Assembly: GCA_945892985.1 (NCBI GenBank) | Contig: CAMDDU010000025.1 | Span: 1 to 57,756, forward strand | DNA: 57,756 bases | Source: CAITSH01 sp945892985 | GTDB taxonomy: Bacteria; Pseudomonadota; Gammaproteobacteria; Burkholderiales; SG8-39 | Reading direction: 5' to 3' | In this document: positions 7,282-16,072 of the stretch, one piece after another | How the letters are laid out: each line of letters opens with the position of its first letter | Position numbering within the stretch: the first letter of the stretch is position 1 | Notes under the pieces: model-generated | The model's input: only the letters and a program-made list of their open reading frames with translations | Told to the model about the DNA's origin: nothing | The model's database searches: none | Program-made: the position numbers and the translations under genes

Positions 7282-8265
7282 CTACCCCAGTTTTTGCGCT
7301 AGTTCGGCAGCGGTAGGTCTGTAATACCGTTTCAGCACCATCAGGCTTTTGTGCCCACTAACCGCCGCCAACTCAATCACGTTGGGCAATTTCTCCGCCA
7401 TCCGGGTGATGGCCGTACGCCGCATATCATGGAATCGAACGCCCTCCAGGCCCGCTCGGCGAACCCCTCTCTTGAACGCCGCATCCAACGTAAAAAACCT
7501 CACTGGAATTACCACCCCACTGATATGCCGAGGCAACTCGGCAAGTACCCGAACCGCCACAGTTGAAAGTGGCACAGTCCGGGAGTCTCCGTTTTTGGTA
7601 TCGGGTAAGAAAGCTGTCCTACCCTGCAAGTCAATGTGCTCCCATCTCAATGAGAGCAATTCACCACGACGCATTGCAGTAGCAAGTGCAAGCTGCACAA
7701 CTGGTTTGGTCCAATGGCTTCTTCGACCAATTGGCTCCAATGCCTGCAACAGCTTCGCGACCTCCTCGTCAGACAACACCCGTGACCGTGCCTGAGGGCT
7801 TTGTGGCTTGCGCATCATTTGTACAGGGTTGGGAACATTGATTCCCCATTCCCTACGTGCGTGATTGATGATGGCCGAGATGTATGCCAGTTCCCTGATG
7901 ACTGTTCCCGCGCCAACCTCTTTAAGACGTTCGTCCCGGTAAACTGCAATCCGGCCTGCATTCAGGTTGGCCATGCTCCACTGTGCGATTGGTTTGCGCA
8001 TGATGGCCTTGAGCCGAATCGTGTCTTCCGCTGCTCCCTTCATTGAAGGAGTCACCTCTGCCAGATACCGCGCGATCAAATCCCCCAAGGTGTTACGTTG
8101 GGCCTCATTGAGGCTCGCGAACTGTCCTTTGTCGATTTCGGACTCAAGCGATCGCGCCCACTTTTCGGCGTCCGCTTTGGTCACAAATGTCTTGGTCTGA
8201 TCGGGATACCCGTTACGCAAGACACGCGCCTGCCACTTACCGCCACGTTGTCTAAAAGAAGCCAT
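7282..8265 (-). CDS. Tyrosine-type site-specific integrase
   Basis: Phage-type tyrosine recombinase of 327 residues that should insert and excise the element at moaC. The N-terminal arm-binding and SAM-like core-binding regions run from FRQRGGKWQARV to about residue 165. The catalytic domain shows Arg199 (MRRGELL), a Lys in the TKNGDSR hairpin, His279 and Arg282 (HDMRR), His305 (SGHKS) and nucleophile Tyr314 (KRYY), so all are present. The start at 8265 (MASFRQRGG) has AGGAA upstream and matches family N-termini; the longer GTG-type start at 8298 would run into the arm repeat. The gene lies about 75 bp from the end of moaC and points away from it, the normal arrangement beside attR. Confidence 0.93.
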   Translation of the reverse strand: MASFRQRGGKWQARVLRNGYPDQTKTFVTKADAEKWARSLESEIDKGQFASLNEAQRNTLGDLIARYLAEVTPSMKGAAEDTIRLKAIMRKPIAQWSMANLNAGRIAVYRDERLKEVGAGTVIRELAYISAIINHARREWGINVPNPVQMMRKPQSPQARSRVLSDEEVAKLLQALEPIGRRSHWTKPVVQLALATAMRRGELLSLRWEHIDLQGRTAFLPDTKNGDSRTVPLSTVAVRVLAELPRHISGVVIPVRFFTLDAAFKRGVRRAGLEGVRFHDMRRTAITRMAEKLPNVIELAAVSGHKSLMVLKRYYRPTAAELAQKLG

Positions 8266-8277
8266 TTCCTGTTCCTC

Positions 8278-8334
8278 AGTTGGACAGGATTTGGACAAAC
8301 GGCTGTTCGCCGTGCTTCTAAGCAGTTGATTTGT
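8278..8334. repeat. Right integrase arm-like repeats
   Basis: The partner motifs of 1405-1482. The 21-bp double GGACA block at 8278-8298 has the same orientation as its left copy, while the 27-bp motif ending in GTTGATTTGT (8308-8334) is inverted relative to its left copy. Both lie between the integrase start and the attachment core, where attP arm sites are expected. Confidence 0.55.
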
Positions 8335-8340
8335 GAGCGC

Positions 8341-8838
8341 TTACTTGGCCGCCACAAAACTCCCCGACTTGCCCCCATGCTTTTCCAGCAAGGTCACGCC
8401 GTTGATGGTCATGCCGCGGTCCACGGCTTTGCACATGTCATAGACGGTGAGCAAACCGACGCTGACGGCGGTGAGCGCCTCCATTTCGACGCCGGTGCGG
8501 CCGAAGGTCTCCACTGTCACTTCGAGACTCACGCCGGCACCCGGTTCATCGAATGCGAAATCGGCGGCGATGCGGGTGATGGCAATCGGGTGACATAAGG
8601 GGATGAGCTCGGCGGTCCGTTTGGCCGCCTGTATCGCGGCAAGGCGCGCGATGCCGATGACATCGCCTTTCTTGCTTGAGCCGGACTGAATCAGCGCGAA
8701 GGTCGCGGGAAGCATGCGTATGGTGCCGCCGGCGCGTGCGACGCGGTGGGTTTCTGTTTTGCCCCCGACATCGACCATGTGGGCCTGGCCCCGGGCGTCA
8801 AAATGGGTGAGGGACGCGGGCTTATTCTTGTTTTCCAT
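8341..8838 (-). CDS. moaC: Cyclic pyranopterin monophosphate synthase MoaC
   Basis: A 165-residue enzyme of molybdenum cofactor synthesis that converts the MoaA product into cyclic pyranopterin monophosphate in the cytoplasm. Family landmarks are LTHFDARGQAHMVDV at the N-terminus, RMLPATFALI, KGDVIGIARLAAIQAAKRT, LIPLCHPI with the active-site region, VETFGRTGVEMEALTAVSVG, and YDMCKAVDRGM near the C-terminus. Length is normal. The last 33 or so codons come from the integrative element if the insertion model is right, yet the reading frame is complete and KSGSFVAAK is a plausible ending. The gene is divergent from the BepA-like protease. Confidence 0.95.
   Translation of the reverse strand: MENKNKPASLTHFDARGQAHMVDVGGKTETHRVARAGGTIRMLPATFALIQSGSSKKGDVIGIARLAAIQAAKRTAELIPLCHPIAITRIAADFAFDEPGAGVSLEVTVETFGRTGVEMEALTAVSVGLLTVYDMCKAVDRGMTINGVTLLEKHGGKSGSFVAAK
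8429..8439. other. Candidate right attachment core (attR)
   Basis: TTGCACATGTC within moaC codons Asp-Met-Cys-Lys, identical to the left copy at 1349-1359. DNA to the right of this point would be the original host moaC 5' part, and DNA to the left the element-supplied 3' part. Confidence 0.65.
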
Positions 8839-8908
8839 CGGATTGATTTACGTTTTTATGCTCGAGGGTTTTCGGGAACTTATCAACGGCTAACGGTATC
8901 ATATTGGC

Positions 8909-10357
8909 ATGCGTACCGTTTACTTTAGGCTGCTGTTGCTGCTGTTGCTACCCTGTGCGTTGTGGCTTCCCCGCGGCGTGGGGCAGGAACTGCCTGATCT
9001 TGGCGATGTGTCCCAAGCGACGTTCTCGCTGCTCGAGGAGCGTCGTCTGGGCGAAAACATCATGCACGAGATTCGGCGCGACCTCACCTACAACGACGAC
9101 CCGGAGTTGGCCGACTACATCAATACCCTGGGCTACCGGCTGGTTGCCGCGAGTAGCGACGCGCGCCAGGATTTTGAATTCTTCATCATGCGCGATGCCA
9201 CGCTCAACGCCTTTGCCATGCCCGGGGGTTTTATCGGTGTGCATACCGGGCTGATCCTCGCCGCCCAGTCCGAATCCGAGCTGGCAGGTGTGCTCGCGCA
9301 CGAGGTTTCCCATGTCACGCAGCGGCATATTGCGCGGCAGATCAGCAGGCAGGGGCAGGTTTCCGCCTTATCGCTGGCGGGTCTCGCGCTGGCGCTGCTG
9401 GCCTCCCGCGCGAGCAGCGACCTCGCCCAGGCCGCTGCGTTCGGCTCCCAGGCCGGCGTGATCGCGACGCAACTCAATTACACGCGGGAATTCGAACGCG
9501 AGGCCGACCGCATCGGCTTTCAGACCTTGCAGCGCGCAAACTTCAACGTGCAGGGCATGGCGGCGTTTTTCGAGCGCCTGCAAAAAAGATCACGTCTTGT
9601 CGAGAACAATGCGCCGGCTTATCTGCGCACCCACCCGCTGACCGGCGAACGTATTTCGGATATGCAGAACCGGTCCAAAGACGAGGCATACCGTCAGGTG
9701 CCCGATAGTTTGGAGTTTCAACTGGTGCGTGCAAAACTGCGCGCGGAGCAGGGTATGGCGCCCGATGCGGTGACTTATTTTGAGCAAGCCTTGCGAGAAA
9801 AGCGCTTCTCCAGCGAGTACGCCGCGCACTATGGCTATGCCGTCGCGCTTGCCCGTGCGAGGAACTTCCGCGGGGCCGAGCGCGAGATTGCTGTCTTGCG
9901 CAACCAGGGCAAGTTGCCACCGATGGTGCACGCACTGATCGCGAGGGTCAAAGGCGACGGCGGTAATCCCGGTGCCGCGCGCGAGACTCTGCGCAACGCG
10001 CTGCTGCAGTACCCTGATAATCGTCCGCTGAACTATGCTTATATCGAGGCGCAGCAGGGGGGCGGTTTGCACGCCGATGCCGTTGCGGGGATCACCGAGC
10101 GACTGCGCAGCTATCCACGGGACGCAAAACTTTTTGCCATGCAGGCCGCGTCCTATGCGGCATTGGGCAAGCGCTTGTTACAGCATCAGGCTCAGGCGCA
10201 ATTGTATGTGCTGCAAGGGAGCCTGCCGGCGGCGATAGAGCAATTGCAATTGGCGCAAAAGAGCGGTGATGGGGATTTTTACCAGATGTCGAGCGTCGAT
10301 GCCCGACTCCGCGAGTTGCGCACACAGATGCAGGAAGATGCGCGGAAAAAGCCCTAG
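8909..10357 (+). CDS. bepA: BepA-like periplasmic M48 metalloprotease with TPR repeats
   Basis: A 482-residue M48-family protease that in relatives helps fold or degrade outer-membrane proteins at the BAM complex. It has a signal peptide (LLLLLLLPCALW, cleavage near residue 25), the zinc motif HEVSH near residue 133 (AHEVSHVTQRH) and the third ligand in REFEREADRIG. The C-terminal half is made of helical TPR-like repeats (EQALREKRFSSEYAAHYGYA, RETLRNALLQYPDNRPLNYA). The start MRTVYFRLL follows a short gap after divergent moaC. The stop at 10355 lies in a CTAG. Length and order match BepA (YfgC). Confidence 0.88.
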   Translation: MRTVYFRLLLLLLLPCALWLPRGVGQELPDLGDVSQATFSLLEERRLGENIMHEIRRDLTYNDDPELADYINTLGYRLVAASSDARQDFEFFIMRDATLNAFAMPGGFIGVHTGLILAAQSESELAGVLAHEVSHVTQRHIARQISRQGQVSALSLAGLALALLASRASSDLAQAAAFGSQAGVIATQLNYTREFEREADRIGFQTLQRANFNVQGMAAFFERLQKRSRLVENNAPAYLRTHPLTGERISDMQNRSKDEAYRQVPDSLEFQLVRAKLRAEQGMAPDAVTYFEQALREKRFSSEYAAHYGYAVALARARNFRGAEREIAVLRNQGKLPPMVHALIARVKGDGGNPGAARETLRNALLQYPDNRPLNYAYIEAQQGGGLHADAVAGITERLRSYPRDAKLFAMQAASYAALGKRLLQHQAQAQLYVLQGSLPAAIEQLQLAQKSGDGDFYQMSSVDARLRELRTQMQEDARKKP

Positions 10358-10507
10358 GGGTTTGGGGTGGGTTTGATGGGGGGCAACGGATTGATGTCGC
10401 AGGTCTTGGACTCTTCAGGCCACATGTTCCCGGTCTCGCACGCCGCCTCGATCCCCTGTCTGGTGTAGGCGGAGATTAAGGCGGTTCAGGGTAAGGGAAT
10501 CCTTGCC

Positions 10508-11485
10508 TCAGCTTCTGCCTGTGGTTTCCAGGTAGGCGTCGAACAGCAGGTCAAAGGTCTTTTCGCTTTCCGCCAGAAAGTCATTGTCACTGGCGCTGCG
10601 CCGGCGTGCGCCTTGCAGTAATGTTTCAACGCCGGCCGCTTCGGGCACCGGTGCACCGCCGGCATCAAGCGCATGCACCAGTTTGCCGATGCGGGCCAGA
10701 GTGGCGTTGTCGCCGAGCCCGAAATTGACCAGCAGCTCTTCGAACGTGACCCGGGTTTTGCTGTTTGAGAACTGCGCACCCTCAAACGCAAAGCTGATTG
10801 CTGTTGCTGGGCATTCCCCGTTTTTTTCCATCCAGAGCAGTGTCGCTTCGGGGTCGATGAAACGGCGTATCAGCCAGGCCGATGCAAGACGGTCTGTCCA
10901 GATGGGTTTTTTGGTGGCCCATGTGGCGCGAAAAAACTGCAGAGTCGAGTCTGGCGCGCGCCCGTCCTTGGGCGCATCCGGGAACATCAAGGCCTTGACC
11001 CGGGCTTCGACTTCGACGAGCACATGCGCCGCGCGGTCGCGCGCCGAAGATGGGAAAAAATCCAGGCCGGAAAGCGCATCGAATTCGCGTCGTTGCTTGT
11101 TTAGCACGCGCGCGATGGCGCCCGGGTCGGAAACGCCGAAGCCCATCTTCAGACCTTCTATTGTCTTGATCAACTCGTCGTACTGATCCGACCGGTCAAA
11201 GAACCCGCGAAAAACCCGGGCCTGTGTCTCCTCGCTATTGACGTGTAGCAGATGGGCGGTGCCCTTGATGCGGGTCACATGCTCGGACAGGCGTGACAAT
11301 CCGAGGCGGTTGGCGGGAGTGTCGGGGAGCACGAACACTCCCTCGCGCATTGCGGCGCAACCGAGCGAATCAAGGGTGCGGAGAATGCGCATGCGTGCGG
11401 ACGGGGCATCGATGGGGAGCGCGGTGACGAAAACCAGCCAGTGTTCGCCACCCTTCATGGTTTTATCGGCGGCCACGCGGTGCAT
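10508..11485 (-). CDS. chrB: ChrB-type chromate resistance protein
   Basis: A 325-residue protein with the two ChrB domains. The N-terminal part (residues about 12-95) starts HWLVFVTALPID and contains MRILRTLDSLGCAAMREGV-like sequence; the C-terminal part has IWTDRLASAWLIRRFIDPEA, the hallmark of the ChrB C-terminal domain, then FAFEGAQFS. In characterised operons ChrB is a chromate-sensing regulator of the ChrA efflux pump, but no chrA lies within reach here, so its role may differ. ATGs at 11485 and 11458 are both possible; the second starts nearer the conserved part. It is transcribed towards bepA, leaving about 150 bp that hold no supported gene. Confidence 0.85.
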   Translation of the reverse strand: MHRVAADKTMKGGEHWLVFVTALPIDAPSARMRILRTLDSLGCAAMREGVFVLPDTPANRLGLSRLSEHVTRIKGTAHLLHVNSEETQARVFRGFFDRSDQYDELIKTIEGLKMGFGVSDPGAIARVLNKQRREFDALSGLDFFPSSARDRAAHVLVEVEARVKALMFPDAPKDGRAPDSTLQFFRATWATKKPIWTDRLASAWLIRRFIDPEATLLWMEKNGECPATAISFAFEGAQFSNSKTRVTFEELLVNFGLGDNATLARIGKLVHALDAGGAPVPEAAGVETLLQGARRRSASDNDFLAESEKTFDLLFDAYLETTGRS

Positions 11486-11779
11486 TCAGAAGAACGAATG
11501 GGGGCACTGAGGCGCCGTTTGCAACATGCGATCCAGGCGAGCCAATGCATGGTGGGATGAGGTGATTGTCAGTAAGTGGATAGTATGTGGCTAGTCTAAT
11601 TCACCCCTGTGTTTAGGCAAAGAGCCTGATCGTCGCGTCGGAGACACCCTTAAGCTTGGATGGCGGACATCCCGACGGCGCATCCCGCGCAGACATGCGC
11701 CGGCAGCTTAGGTTCATATAGTAAGATGGCAAATTATAGATACCATGCCGCTTCGTGCGGCTCGCCAACGGACAGCCTG
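11486..11779. other. Divergent promoter region between chrB and tusA
   Basis: About 290 bp without a supported gene. Part of it is open in the tusA frame (from 11660) but the sequence there does not resemble the family, and the conserved protein begins at 11780. It must hold the promoters of both flanking genes; I see no clear -35/-10 pair. Confidence 0.4.
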
Positions 11780-12007
11780 ATGAATTTCGACAAAGAAGTG
11801 GATGCGCGCGGACTCAATTGCCCGTTACCTATTCTGCGCACAAAAAAAGCGCTCACCGACATGCTGAGCGGGCAGGTGTTGCGTATCCTTGCCACCGATC
11901 CTGGCGCGGTCAAGGATTTTCAGGCCTTTGCCAAGCAAACGGGCAATGCGCTGGTAGATCAATCGGCCAACGACAAGGAATTCACCTTTTTCATGCAAAA
12001 AAAGTGA
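11780..12007 (+). CDS. tusA: TusA-family sulfur carrier protein
   Basis: A 75-residue sulfurtransferase. The signature is DARGLNCPLPILRTKKAL, whose Cys accepts persulfide sulfur for tRNA thiolation, cofactor synthesis or sulfur oxidation. The rest (LRILATDPGAVKDF, FAKQTGNAL, FTFFMQKK) follows the compact two-layer family fold. I use the ATG at 11780 (MNFDKEV); the 40 codons upstream are unlike TusA. It is convergent with the MFS transporter, 22 bp apart. Confidence 0.92.
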   Translation: MNFDKEVDARGLNCPLPILRTKKALTDMLSGQVLRILATDPGAVKDFQAFAKQTGNALVDQSANDKEFTFFMQKK

Positions 12008-12029
12008 GTCTGCCAAAAGTGAGTCTGCC

Positions 12030-13292
12030 TCAGGTCGCCGGTCGCCCCAGAAGGCCGGCGCGCTCGTAGAGGGGGCGCATCGCCCGGCGCCAAGTGTCGT
12101 AGCCGGCGATAAACCACACCGACACGCTGATCGCGATCAGGCCATTTAGCAGCAAGGCGTGCTGCGCGCCCAGTGCGTCGGCGAGCGCCCCGGCTGCAAG
12201 ATTGCCCAGCGGCTGCATGCCCAAAAATATCATCACATAAATGCCGACGACGCGGCCGCGCTTGTCCTCGTCGGCGACGCTTTGCAGCAGGGTGTTGGTG
12301 GAGGCGGCGGTGATGATGATGCCAAAACCGATGAGCAGCATGCAGGCCATTCCCAGCGGCGCGGCGCCGGTTTGCGAAATGAGCGCCAGCCCGGTGCCCG
12401 CTATCAGCGGGCCGGCGGCGACGAAGCGGCCCAGCCCCGGGACACGCTGACGACCGGCAAGGTAAAGCGAGCCGCACAAGGCGCCAAACCCCGAGCAGCC
12501 GATCAGAAAGCCAAAAGTGCTTGAGCCGCCGCCAAACACCTGGTCTGCGATGAGCGGCATCAGCATCTGGTAGGAGGAAAGGAAAATGCTCGCCACGCCG
12601 AGCATGATTGTCAGACGGCGCAATGGCATTGTGCCGAACACAAAGTGAAAGCCAACGCGCAGCTCCGCGACCCAATCGCGCTTTGCCGCTGAGGGCATCC
12701 TGGGCTTGGTCTTCATGCGCGACAGGATCAGCAGAATCCAGGTGTAGGAGAGGGCGTTGATCACGAAGCACCAGGCTTCGCCGAATGCGGCAATGAATAT
12801 GCCGGCAAGGGCGGGGCCGATGAAGCGGGCCATCTGAAACAGCGACGCGTTGAGCGCGATCGCGTTGGGCAGGTTGTCCCTGTGTTCGACAAGCTCCAGG
12901 ATGAAGGCATGCCGGATCGGAGTTTCAAGCGCGGTGGCCACGCCGATGGCGAGCATGATGATTATGATCTGCCAGGCCGTGACGACTTCCAGAAAGGTGA
13001 GGGTCGCCAGCAGGGCGCATAGTGTCGCGCTGACGCCTTGCGCCGCTATCAGCATGCGCCGGCGGTCATAACGGTCGGCAAAGATCGCGGCGAGCGGCGA
13101 CACCACGAGATAGGCGATATTTGAGGCGAACCCAACCAACCCGAGTAGCAGCGCCGACCCGGTAAGTCTGTACACCAGCCAGCTCACGGCGATTTGTTGC
13201 ATCCAGGTGCCGATCATCGAACCGCTCTGGCCGATGAAAAACAGCCGGAAATTGGGATGCCGGAACGCGCGCAGAGCCGCCGGCAGAGTCAT
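12030..13292 (-). CDS. MFS exporter (MFS_3 / EntS-like)
   Basis: A 420-residue inner-membrane transporter with about twelve hydrophobic segments. The opening ALRAFRHPNFRLFFIGQSGS and WMQQIAVSWLVYRLTGSALL is the standard start of the drug/siderophore exporter subgroup of the major facilitator superfamily; the loop after helix 2 reads ADRYDRRRML, the MFS motif A. A cytoplasmic loop rich in lysine and arginine lies between helices 6 and 7 (MKTKPRMPSAAKRDW). The substrate cannot be inferred. It ends the run of minus-strand genes that starts at pepA, 5 bp after valS, so it may be read through from valS. Confidence 0.88.
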   Translation of the reverse strand: MTLPAALRAFRHPNFRLFFIGQSGSMIGTWMQQIAVSWLVYRLTGSALLLGLVGFASNIAYLVVSPLAAIFADRYDRRRMLIAAQGVSATLCALLATLTFLEVVTAWQIIIIMLAIGVATALETPIRHAFILELVEHRDNLPNAIALNASLFQMARFIGPALAGIFIAAFGEAWCFVINALSYTWILLILSRMKTKPRMPSAAKRDWVAELRVGFHFVFGTMPLRRLTIMLGVASIFLSSYQMLMPLIADQVFGGGSSTFGFLIGCSGFGALCGSLYLAGRQRVPGLGRFVAAGPLIAGTGLALISQTGAAPLGMACMLLIGFGIIITAASTNTLLQSVADEDKRGRVVGIYVMIFLGMQPLGNLAAGALADALGAQHALLLNGLIAISVSVWFIAGYDTWRRAMRPLYERAGLLGRPAT

Positions 13293-13297
13293 TCCGC

Positions 13298-16072
13298 TCA
13301 GCCCCGGATTTTTCCGAGCTGCTGGCGCAGCTTGTCGAGTGTCGCGACGAAGGCGGTGAGCCGGTCCTTTTCCTGCCCCACCACTTGGGCCGGTGCGCGT
13401 TCGACAAAACTTGAGTTGGAGAGTTTTGCCTTGGCTTTGGCGATTTCACCTTCGAGCCTGGTTATTTCCTTGCCCAGGCGTTCGCGCTCAGCCACGACGT
13501 CGATTTCTATCTTCAGCATCAGGCGTGTGTCGCCGACCACCGCGACGGGCGCATCCGCTTCGGGCAGCACCGCCTCAACGCTGGTCTCGGACAGTTTTGC
13601 CAGTGCCTTGATGTAAGGGAAGGCGGCCTCCAGCTTTGACTTGTCCCCGCTAGCGAGCAGTGGGATGCGTTCGGCCGGTGATATTTTCATTTCGCCACGA
13701 AGGTTGCGGCAGGCGAGCACGAGGTCCTTGACATAGGCCAGGCTGGCTTCTGCTGCGGTGTCTATCTTTTCAGGCTGCGATTGCGGATAGGGGGCGAGCA
13801 TGATGCTGGCGCCGGTTTTGCCGGCCAGCGGGGAGACGGTCTGCCAAAGTTCCTCGGTGATAAACGGGATGATGGGGTGCGCCAGGCGCAGCACCGCTTC
13901 GAGCACGCGCACCAGGGTGCGGCGTGTGCCGCGTTGCTGCGCTTCATTGCCGTTTTGCAATTGCACCTTGGCCAGTTCGACATACCAGTCGCAGTATTCA
14001 TCCCAGACGAATTTATAGATGGCGCCGGCGGCGTTGTCGAAGCGGTATTCGGAAAAGCCTTTGGCGACATCCGCTTCGGTTCTTTGCAGCAGGCTGACGA
14101 TCCATCTGTCCGCGTCCGACAGCTCGAACGGAAGGGACTCGTTCGTGCCGCAGTCCTTGCCCTCTGTATTCATCAGCACGAAACGCGTGGCGTTCCATAG
14201 CTTGTTGCAGAAATTGCGGTAGCCCTCGCAGCGTGACAGGTCGAAGTTGAGGGTGCGCGCGAAGGTGGCGAGCGAGGCGAAGGTAAAGCGCAACGCGTCT
14301 GTACCGAAGGAGGGAATCCCATCAGGGTAGTTCTTGCGTATGTACTTTTCTATTTTTACCTTGTGCTCGACGCGCATCAGCCCGACGGTGGATTTTTCGA
14401 GCAAAGCGTCGAGGGTGATGCCGTCGATGAGATCTAGCGGGTCGAGTGTGTTGCCCTTGGACTTGGACATTTTCTGTCCTTCGGCATCGCGTACCAGGGC
14501 GTTTATGTAGACATCGCGAAACGGTACCTTGCCGGTGAAATGCAGGCTCATCATGATCATCCGGGCGACCCAGAAAAATATGATGTCAAATCCCGTGACC
14601 AGCACCGAGGAGGGCAAGAAGGCGTCAAGGTCCCTGGTTTTTTCCGGCCAGCCAAGCGAGGTGAAGGGCACTAGCGCCGAGGAGAACCAGGTGTCGAGAA
14701 CGTCCTCATCGCGGCGCAGCGGCCCGCCATAGCCCATGGCGGCGGCCTGTGCGCTCGCCTCTGCCTCGGTGCGCGCAACGTAGACCCGGCCTTCGTTGTC
14801 GTACCAGGCCGGAATCTGGTGGCCCCACCAGAGTTGGCGCGAAATGCACCAGTCCTGAATGTTTTCCAGCCAGTGGTTGTAGGTGGTTGTCCAGTGCTCG
14901 GGGTAGAACTTGACCGCACCGCTGGCGACGGCGTCAAGACCATGTTTGGCGAGGCCGTCCATTTTGACGAACCACTGGTCTGTGAGCATGGGTTCGACGA
15001 TCACGCCGGTGCGCCCGGAGCGCGGAACACGAAGCTTGTAGGGCTTCTCGGACACGAGCAGTCCTTGCGCCTGCAGATCAGCAAGCATTTGCTTGCGGGC
15101 ATCGAAGCGGTCGAGACCACGGTAAGCCTGCGGCGCGGTGTCGCTGACCTTGGCATCAAGTGTCAGCATGCCGATGGGCGCAAGCTGGTGTCGTTGTCCG
15201 ACCTGGTAGTCGTTGAAGTCGTGCGCCGGCGTGATTTTTACGCAACCGGTGCCGAACGCCGGATCGACGTAATCGTCGGCGATGACCGGGATGCTTCGTC
15301 CGGTTAGGGGCAAGGTAACCCGCCTGCCGACCATCGCCGCGTAGCGTTCATCCTTGGGGTTAACCGCCACGGCGACGTCGCCAAGCATGGTTTCGGGCCG
15401 CGTGGTGGCGACAACTAGCGCGCCAACACCGTCGTCGAACGGGTAGCGAATTTCCCAGATCTTGCCGTCTTCCTCTTCGCTGTCCACCTCGAGGTCGGAG
15501 ACTGCGGTGCCCAGCACCGGATCCCAGTTTACGAGGCGTTTGCCACGGTAGATAAGGCCGTCTTCGTGCAGGCGGACAAAGACTTCGGCGACGGCCCGCG
15601 ACATCTTGGCGTCCATGGTGAAATAGCCGGCCGCCTGTCCTTCGGTGTCGGCGTAGGTCCAGTTGGCCGAGGCGCCGATACGGCGCATCTGGCGCGTGAT
15701 GGTGGCGCCCGATTCCTGTTTCCAGCCCCAGACGCGCTCGAGAAAGGCCTCGCGTCCGAGGTCGTGGCGTGTCTTGCCTTCGGCCTGTAACTGGCGCTCA
15801 ACGACGATTTGCGTGGCAATGCCGGCGTGATCTGTGCCGACCACCCAGTTGGTGTTTTGGCCAAGCATGCGGTGATAGCGAATGAGCGCATCCATCAAGG
15901 TCTGCTGGAAGGCGTGGCCCATGTGCAGGGTGCCGGTCACGTTGGGAGGCGGCAGTTGGATGCAGTACGCCTGCTCGTTCCCGCCCGATTGGGCGAAGTA
16001 CCCTCGCGACTCCCATTCGGGGTACCAGTGCCGCTCAATGGCGTGCGGGTCGAAACTTTTTGATAATTCCAT
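13298..16072 (-). CDS. valS: Valyl-tRNA synthetase
   Basis: A 924-residue class I aminoacyl-tRNA synthetase that charges tRNA-Val. It has the HIGH-type motif in NVTGTLHMGHAF, the KMSKSKGN loop, the CP1 editing domain between them (TTRPETMLGDVAVAVNP), and the C-terminal coiled coil (VAERERLGKEITRLEGEIAK). The frame is open to 16258, but the ATG at 16072 (MELSKSFDPHAIERHWY) matches the family start, and the upstream codons read as intergenic. Nearest minus-strand neighbours are a hypothetical gene 280 bp upstream and the MFS gene 5 bp downstream. Confidence 0.97.
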   Translation of the reverse strand: MELSKSFDPHAIERHWYPEWESRGYFAQSGGNEQAYCIQLPPPNVTGTLHMGHAFQQTLMDALIRYHRMLGQNTNWVVGTDHAGIATQIVVERQLQAEGKTRHDLGREAFLERVWGWKQESGATITRQMRRIGASANWTYADTEGQAAGYFTMDAKMSRAVAEVFVRLHEDGLIYRGKRLVNWDPVLGTAVSDLEVDSEEEDGKIWEIRYPFDDGVGALVVATTRPETMLGDVAVAVNPKDERYAAMVGRRVTLPLTGRSIPVIADDYVDPAFGTGCVKITPAHDFNDYQVGQRHQLAPIGMLTLDAKVSDTAPQAYRGLDRFDARKQMLADLQAQGLLVSEKPYKLRVPRSGRTGVIVEPMLTDQWFVKMDGLAKHGLDAVASGAVKFYPEHWTTTYNHWLENIQDWCISRQLWWGHQIPAWYDNEGRVYVARTEAEASAQAAAMGYGGPLRRDEDVLDTWFSSALVPFTSLGWPEKTRDLDAFLPSSVLVTGFDIIFFWVARMIMMSLHFTGKVPFRDVYINALVRDAEGQKMSKSKGNTLDPLDLIDGITLDALLEKSTVGLMRVEHKVKIEKYIRKNYPDGIPSFGTDALRFTFASLATFARTLNFDLSRCEGYRNFCNKLWNATRFVLMNTEGKDCGTNESLPFELSDADRWIVSLLQRTEADVAKGFSEYRFDNAAGAIYKFVWDEYCDWYVELAKVQLQNGNEAQQRGTRRTLVRVLEAVLRLAHPIIPFITEELWQTVSPLAGKTGASIMLAPYPQSQPEKIDTAAEASLAYVKDLVLACRNLRGEMKISPAERIPLLASGDKSKLEAAFPYIKALAKLSETSVEAVLPEADAPVAVVGDTRLMLKIEIDVVAERERLGKEITRLEGEIAKAKAKLSNSSFVERAPAQVVGQEKDRLTAFVATLDKLRQQLGKIRG

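Larger units (their letters stand above)
1349..8439. mobile_element. 7.1-kb integrative element (satellite-like) in the 3' end of moaC
   Basis: The left boundary is a moaC 3' fragment and the right boundary is intact moaC; both contain the identical 11-mer TTGCACATGTC in the same orientation (1349-1359, 8429-8439). Inside are a tyrosine integrase pointing away from moaC, a primase-helicase, two small proteins of mobile-element type, a repeat/hairpin region and an AT-richer cargo of caspase-like and solute-binding genes. There is no capsid, tail, relaxase or type IV secretion gene. The integrase plus primase-helicase backbone resembles phage satellites of the P4/PICI kind or small non-conjugative islands. 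The boundaries rest on the core repeat; the exact crossover point is inferred. Confidence 0.78.

Noticed and set aside
10354..10485. 43-codon minus frame after bepA ending PLPPIKPTPNP
   Set aside because: Looks slightly protein-like with two cysteines, but has no start codon near its beginning and no recognisable family.
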